Source of the DNA: Antedon mediterranea
Taxonomy: Eukaryota; Echinodermata; Crinoidea; Comatulida; Antedonidae
Assembly: GCF_964355755.1 (NCBI RefSeq)
Contig: NC_092679.1
Span: 2,108,001-2,172,000, forward strand
Direction of reading: 5' to 3'
DNA: 64,000 nucleotides
Positions within the stretch are counted from its first letter, which is position 1, and every line of letters starts with the position of its first letter. The notes under the pieces were generated by a model. The model did not search any database, had not been told where the DNA came from, and worked only from the letters and a program-made list of their open reading frames with translations. A program made the position numbers and the translations under genes. Below, one piece after another: positions 59,873 to 64,000 of this stretch.

Positions 59873-60281
59873 TTAATGGTGTCCCTCGCTGGCTAATGCC
59901 TTTTCGGACCTACGTTGAGCAACTGAAAAAAAAAAAAACATAATAAATTAACGTATTACTGTTTGTATTAATTTATTTGCAATGAACAAATAAAAGAAAA
60001 AAAAACTTTTATTCATACACATAAGTGTAATACAGTAATGCCATTGAGAGCATTTATTTATTTGGAAAATTGTTTTTAAAGAAAATAATAATACAGGTAT
60101 GTACTTTTTTAGGCCTATATTTTGACAACTTACTTCCAATAGTACTACATTTGATCATAACATAGCCAATGATGCAAATTCCTGGCGCTAAAAACGGCCC
60201 CATATGACGCACATATGGTTTTAAAAAATTGGATATATTTGCTGGATAAGGCCTGCTCCATTCCCCATAACGAGACATCAT
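59873..60281 (-). CDS. ATP5MJ: ATP synthase membrane subunit 6.8PL (ATP5MJ), two coding exons, 65 aa
   Basis: Small inner-mitochondrial-membrane subunit of the F1Fo ATP synthase. Coding exons: 60134-60281 and 59873-59922. A 5' untranslated exon probably ends at about 60837, with GTAAGAAT as donor. The protein has a short N-terminus, NFLKPYVRHMGPFL, one hydrophobic span (APGICIIGYVMIKC) and a basic end. The C-terminus QRRSEKALASEGHH closely resembles the KRSKALKAS...GHH end of the vertebrate subunit, and length fits (58-65 aa). The start is the first of two adjacent ATGs after the acceptor; the second would shorten it by one residue. Because the protein is so short, identification rests mainly on the C-terminus and the single-span layout. 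Confidence 0.82.
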
Positions 60282-60900
60282 AAATTTGCTGAAAAACAAG
60301 GACAAGTTTTTTGATAAATTAAATAGCATTCAAGACATTGATTGATGGAGAGGATAATCCTAGCAAAAGTGAGTGTACATTTGATTGTTTTTTGGGCTGG
60401 GGGAATTGAATTGAATACAATTTGCCTAATTCTATGGTAGATACTGTACTAGGCCTAGGGCTAGGCTAGGCCTACTTCATCTACACTGTAGTAGACTCTA
60501 GCTAGGCTAGTAGTTAATCCATGCATATTCTAGACCTTACCTAGGCCTAGCCTACTAGTACTACTACTAATTAGGCTAGGCCTAGCTTGCGCTTAAAAAA
60601 TAGAGGGAGGGTCCCGGTATAGAGTAGCCGGCTAGCTAGGCTAGGCCTAGACTCTACTAACTAGCCTAGCTAGCACTAGCCTAGGCCTAGCAGGGCCTGG
60701 CTCTAAGCATTTTTATTAGCCTCGTAAATTGATACAATTACGTTTAAATTGACCACATTATATAGCACTAAAGGTACATCATTAAATAATATATCTCTAT
60801 TTAATATTAAAGAAGGCGGCGAGCTTTAATTCTTACCTTTTTATCAAATTTGTGCAACGGCGCTTTCGTGATGGACCGGATTTCAAGATGGAGAATATTG
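60282..60900. promoter_or_regulatory. 5' region of ATP5MJ with AGGCCT cluster
   Basis: Includes intron 1, the probable non-coding first exon (about 60837-60880) and a dense CTAGGCCTAG cluster at 60447-60697. Confidence 0.5.
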
Positions 60901-62309
60901 TAATCGTAGATGGCGCTATTTTTTCCGACAGAATCAGAACATATTAGCAGCTCAACTTAGCACTCACCCATTCCGGAATTTTGCCCTATATGTTCATAAT
61001 CATAATATAATTGTTTAAAAAAATTATTTTCATTAACTTTGGACTTCCTTAAAATTGAATTGTAAATTGTTCTTCCATTCATTTAATCACGTATAGCTCC
61101 AATTAACCAGTCTTTCCAAACATTTTGTAGAATAAAATCAGAATAACAAAACTATTTTCCTGTTTTTTTTTAATGCAATCAATGCCATGACTTTGGTAAT
61201 TAATCTACTGCTATACGTACAACGCATATAAATTGATTTTAATACTGTAAAAACAGAGTTTAAACCATGAAAAATTGAACATAAAATTTATATAATTCCA
61301 CCCTCGTAAAATATTGTTGAAATAAAAGTTAAAAAAATATCAAGTGAAAAGATTGATAAATGCCAGCAATTGGAAAACTCTATTACTGTTCGGCCCCATT
61401 CCCATTTGAGGGCCAATTCCCCTAAGGAGCCCTTCAATTACCGTAATTACCAATATCAACGAGGAATAAGCAATCATTTTCAAAAGCTTAATGTGTTAGT
61501 AGTCATTACGCAAAATAAAATTGAAAAAGATCTAAAATAATTAAGTAGGCCAAAATATTGTTATGCAACATTTCATGGTAAGCAAAAATCTGTTTTTATC
61601 TTATAATAATACACATGTCGCCAATTATTGTCGCCAATTAAATTTAAATTAAAAGTAATACTTAATTTTAATCTCAACGATTGATTTCGAAAACATTGTG
61701 GATTTAAATGTCATAAAACTAGCTAGAAACACACAGTAGGGCTAAAAACTAAAACTTATTTACAATAATATTGTATTTTACAGTCTTCTTAAATACTAAT
61801 GCAGCCTGTAATCAAATGAATACACATCACTCTGCATATCCACACATATTCTGGTGGAGATATTATATATTTAGTTACATCCAGTGGTGGGCTGGGCGTT
61901 TGCTAACGGTGCTTCTTGACAGTTTGACACGAATGCCTCATCCCCTTCAACCCCCTCCCCCCACATTCCCTTCCCAACACTCCTAACCGCGCAAACAAAT
62001 TTATTATACATATCCGTTAACATTTCTATATATACTAAAACTTTCGTTAAAAAACGCGAAACAAGAGGTCAAGTCTCAAGTTAAGTGTTGTATTTTCAAA
62101 CACAGAGATCTCCGTGTTAGGCAGTGTTAACAAACTTTCCACTTTTATCTATTCTAAAACCTCAACAGAAATTTTCTTCTTTTGAAAATTAAGAATTACG
62201 TACGTCTGTATATATGTACAGTGCATAAACCAAACAAAATAAAATACGATTTTGTTAACAACGATCTTTCCGTTAAAAAAAATCAATTAATATCCTACAA
62301 ATATCAACA

Positions 62310-62473
62310 CACTGTAGAACACCTATTAAAGGAACACTCTTCAAACACATGAGGGAAAATAACACTACTAACAACACCTATACAAGGGACACACCTATTA
62401 AGGGACACACCTATACAAGGGACACACCTATTAAGGGCACACCTTGTTGGGTCCCGAAGGTGGGATTGTACTG
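62310..62473. repeat. 'GGACACACCTATTAAG' repeat, probable transposon end
   Basis: CACCTATTAAAGGAACAC, then alternating ACCTATACAAGGGACACACC and CTATTAAGGGACACACC units, closing with GTTGGGTCCCGAAGGTGGG. Confidence 0.6.
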
Positions 62474-62586
62474 TAATTTCCTAATTAAATAACAAAATTG
62501 CATTATCAAATTTATAATTACTCGTTTGAAAAAATAACAAGGCACTTGATCAATAACAAGTATCAATATGTTTGTAACGGGACATG

Positions 62587-62629
62587 GGAAGGTCAACACG
62601 GAAGGTCAACACGGAAGGTCAACACGGAA
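62587..62629. repeat. 13-bp tandem repeat, 3.3 copies
   Basis: Unit GGAAGGTCAACAC. Confidence 0.93.
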
Positions 62630-63239
62630 GCATTTTAGTTTCTGTATAGTAATTCCTAGTCTTTAAATAAACTATATTCCTTTGAAACTCAAAATTGTTT
62701 TACGTAAAAGTGCACCTCATATGAATGGTAATACTAAACAGGAGAAATAGAAATTAAACAAGAATATTTCTTACAAAAAACGCTGCTCGCTTATTGTTAT
62801 TGCTAAGGTCAAGTCTGGGGGTCACTTCATCACGCCTAGATACTTCAAGTATCCTATTACAAACAAAAACTTCAATGGACTGTTTTGATAATAATTCAAT
62901 GATTATCTGACAGCGAATTATATCATGGGACTCATAAATACCAGAATGCTTTGGGATTTGTCGTTAGACTCTTTTCTCAGCCGTTTTTGGATTCAACAGG
63001 TGGTACCAATAAATTATAGTGGAGTTTCCATTTTAACAAAAATGTCAAAGTGTAGTACTATAAAGCTGCTTGATTTCATCTAATGAATGAGTCATCTCGT
63101 GTGACGTAGCGGGCTAGAGCAGCAGCGTGAAAAATGTTTTATCTTTCTACCATTTTCGAATAAAATAGTTTATTATATTAACCTGGGTGTCAAGTCCAAA
63201 TCTCTAGATCAAGAAAATTAGGATATTGCAGGTTTTCGT

Positions 63240-63485
63240 TTTCTAGACACCCTATAAAACTGTTTGTTTTTGTAAATTTTTGAAATGAGCCTCTTGTAGT
63301 TGAGAACAGTTAGTTTAGCAAAATAGTTAGTTTTCAATACATTCGTTTTCCAGACAGCCTAACTGTTTTTGTAAATCTTTAAAATGGTTGAATACAGTAA
63401 ATTCAACATATTTAGTTTTCAATATCTTATTTTTTTTTGTAAATATGTTGAATTAAGCCTCATGCGTTTGAATACAGTATGTTCA
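63240..63485. repeat. Degenerate tandem repeat, about 110-bp period
   Basis: TTTTTGTAAAT...TTGAA...GAGCCTC / TAGTTTTCAATA recurs about three times with many differences. Confidence 0.5.
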
Positions 63486-63825
63486 GCGTAGACAAAGCCT
63501 ATAGATTAAAAGAATAAAAGGCAGCTTAAAATGTAGTATAATGTCAGCCATAATCAGTTATTGAGGTATCTGATTGGGTTTCAGATGAGGTATATTGACT
63601 ATTTCACCTGAAAAATGTCAAGGCTGCTTGAACCAATTAATTAAAGAAGTGCTTCATAATTAAAGGTGCCTATTCTAAATGTATATATTATTTATATTTG
63701 TAGTAAAACCAATATTTACAATTGTTGCATAGAAACTGTTGTACTGTTCTTTCTAAACTTTTTTAAAATGTGTTAAAATTAGTTTAAGTAACAATGTTGA
63801 TGAATACATAACAGTATCATTATGG

Positions 63826-63914
63826 TGGTATGATGTCATACATTACTAGTGATGATGTCATCAATGGCAATGGTGGTTTTACGTCATACATTACTTGCAA
63901 TGACGTCATATGTA
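63826..63914. promoter_or_regulatory. Cluster of CRE-like sites
   Basis: TGATGTCATAC, GATGATGTCATCA, TTTACGTCATAC and CAATGACGTCATATG occur within 90 bp, flanked by related 'CATACATTACT' words. This is a tandem-like arrangement; any regulated gene would lie beyond the window. Confidence 0.35.
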
Positions 63915-64000
63915 ACAGTACTGTAAGTTAATGATGAGTTCATGTATATAAAGTTGTGATGTCACATTAACAATGATATCTCGATTGATTACAGTCAATA

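Larger units (their letters stand above)
60901..64000. other. Terminal 3.1 kb without recognised genes
   Basis: Contains the repeats listed at 62310-62473, 62587-62629 and 63240-63485, and a run of CRE-like sites (63826-63914). All open frames are short and unlike proteins. Confidence 0.5.

Overview
This is an AT-rich, intron-rich animal genome window. Short GT-AG exons are separated by introns full of miniature transposons. The protein set and the very common AGGCCT/CTAGGCCTAG palindromes suggest an invertebrate deuterostome, most likely an echinoderm; a crinoid is possible but I am not sure of the class. All gene models below were built by hand, joining exons at splice sites and checking that phase was kept.

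Layout: (1) 1673-5258 (+) and 7353-11469 (-) are two convergent ACP7-type purple acid phosphatases flanking a 30-bp minisatellite. (2) 11621-14110 (+) is EFCAB11, divergent from the second phosphatase across only 151 bp. (3) 15374-32752 (-) is a seven-exon gene for a secreted, very acidic, repeat-bearing protein. It has exactly two cysteines, in an N-terminal segment resembling the chromogranin A/B disulfide loop. (4) 37854-44796 (-) is a PHF7/G2E3-type PHD-finger protein with a C-terminal extension of about 1,170 residues. (5) 45760-58384 (+) is the golgin TRIP11/GMAP-210 in 18 coding exons, divergent from the PHD gene. (6) 59873-60281 (-) is ATP5MJ, the 6.8-kDa ATP synthase proteolipid. 60282-64000 has no gene I can recognise.

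The main result is the candidate granin. Its domain order, two-cysteine composition and acidic character fit chromogranins. Its neighbours EFCAB11, TRIP11 and ATP5MJ, like CHGA itself, lie on human 14q32 as I remember the human map, and G2E3 is also on chromosome 14. Several of these genes share a locus, but I see no operon or common pathway. They act in secretory granules, the Golgi, mitochondria and chromatin.

The non-coding DNA is dominated by a few miniature inverted-repeat families. One 'CTCTGTCTACACTATCA' family has about 12 full or partial copies. One 184-bp family has five nearly identical copies. There are also tRNA-derived repeats, several minisatellites, a pogo-like element and a non-LTR retrotransposon tail.
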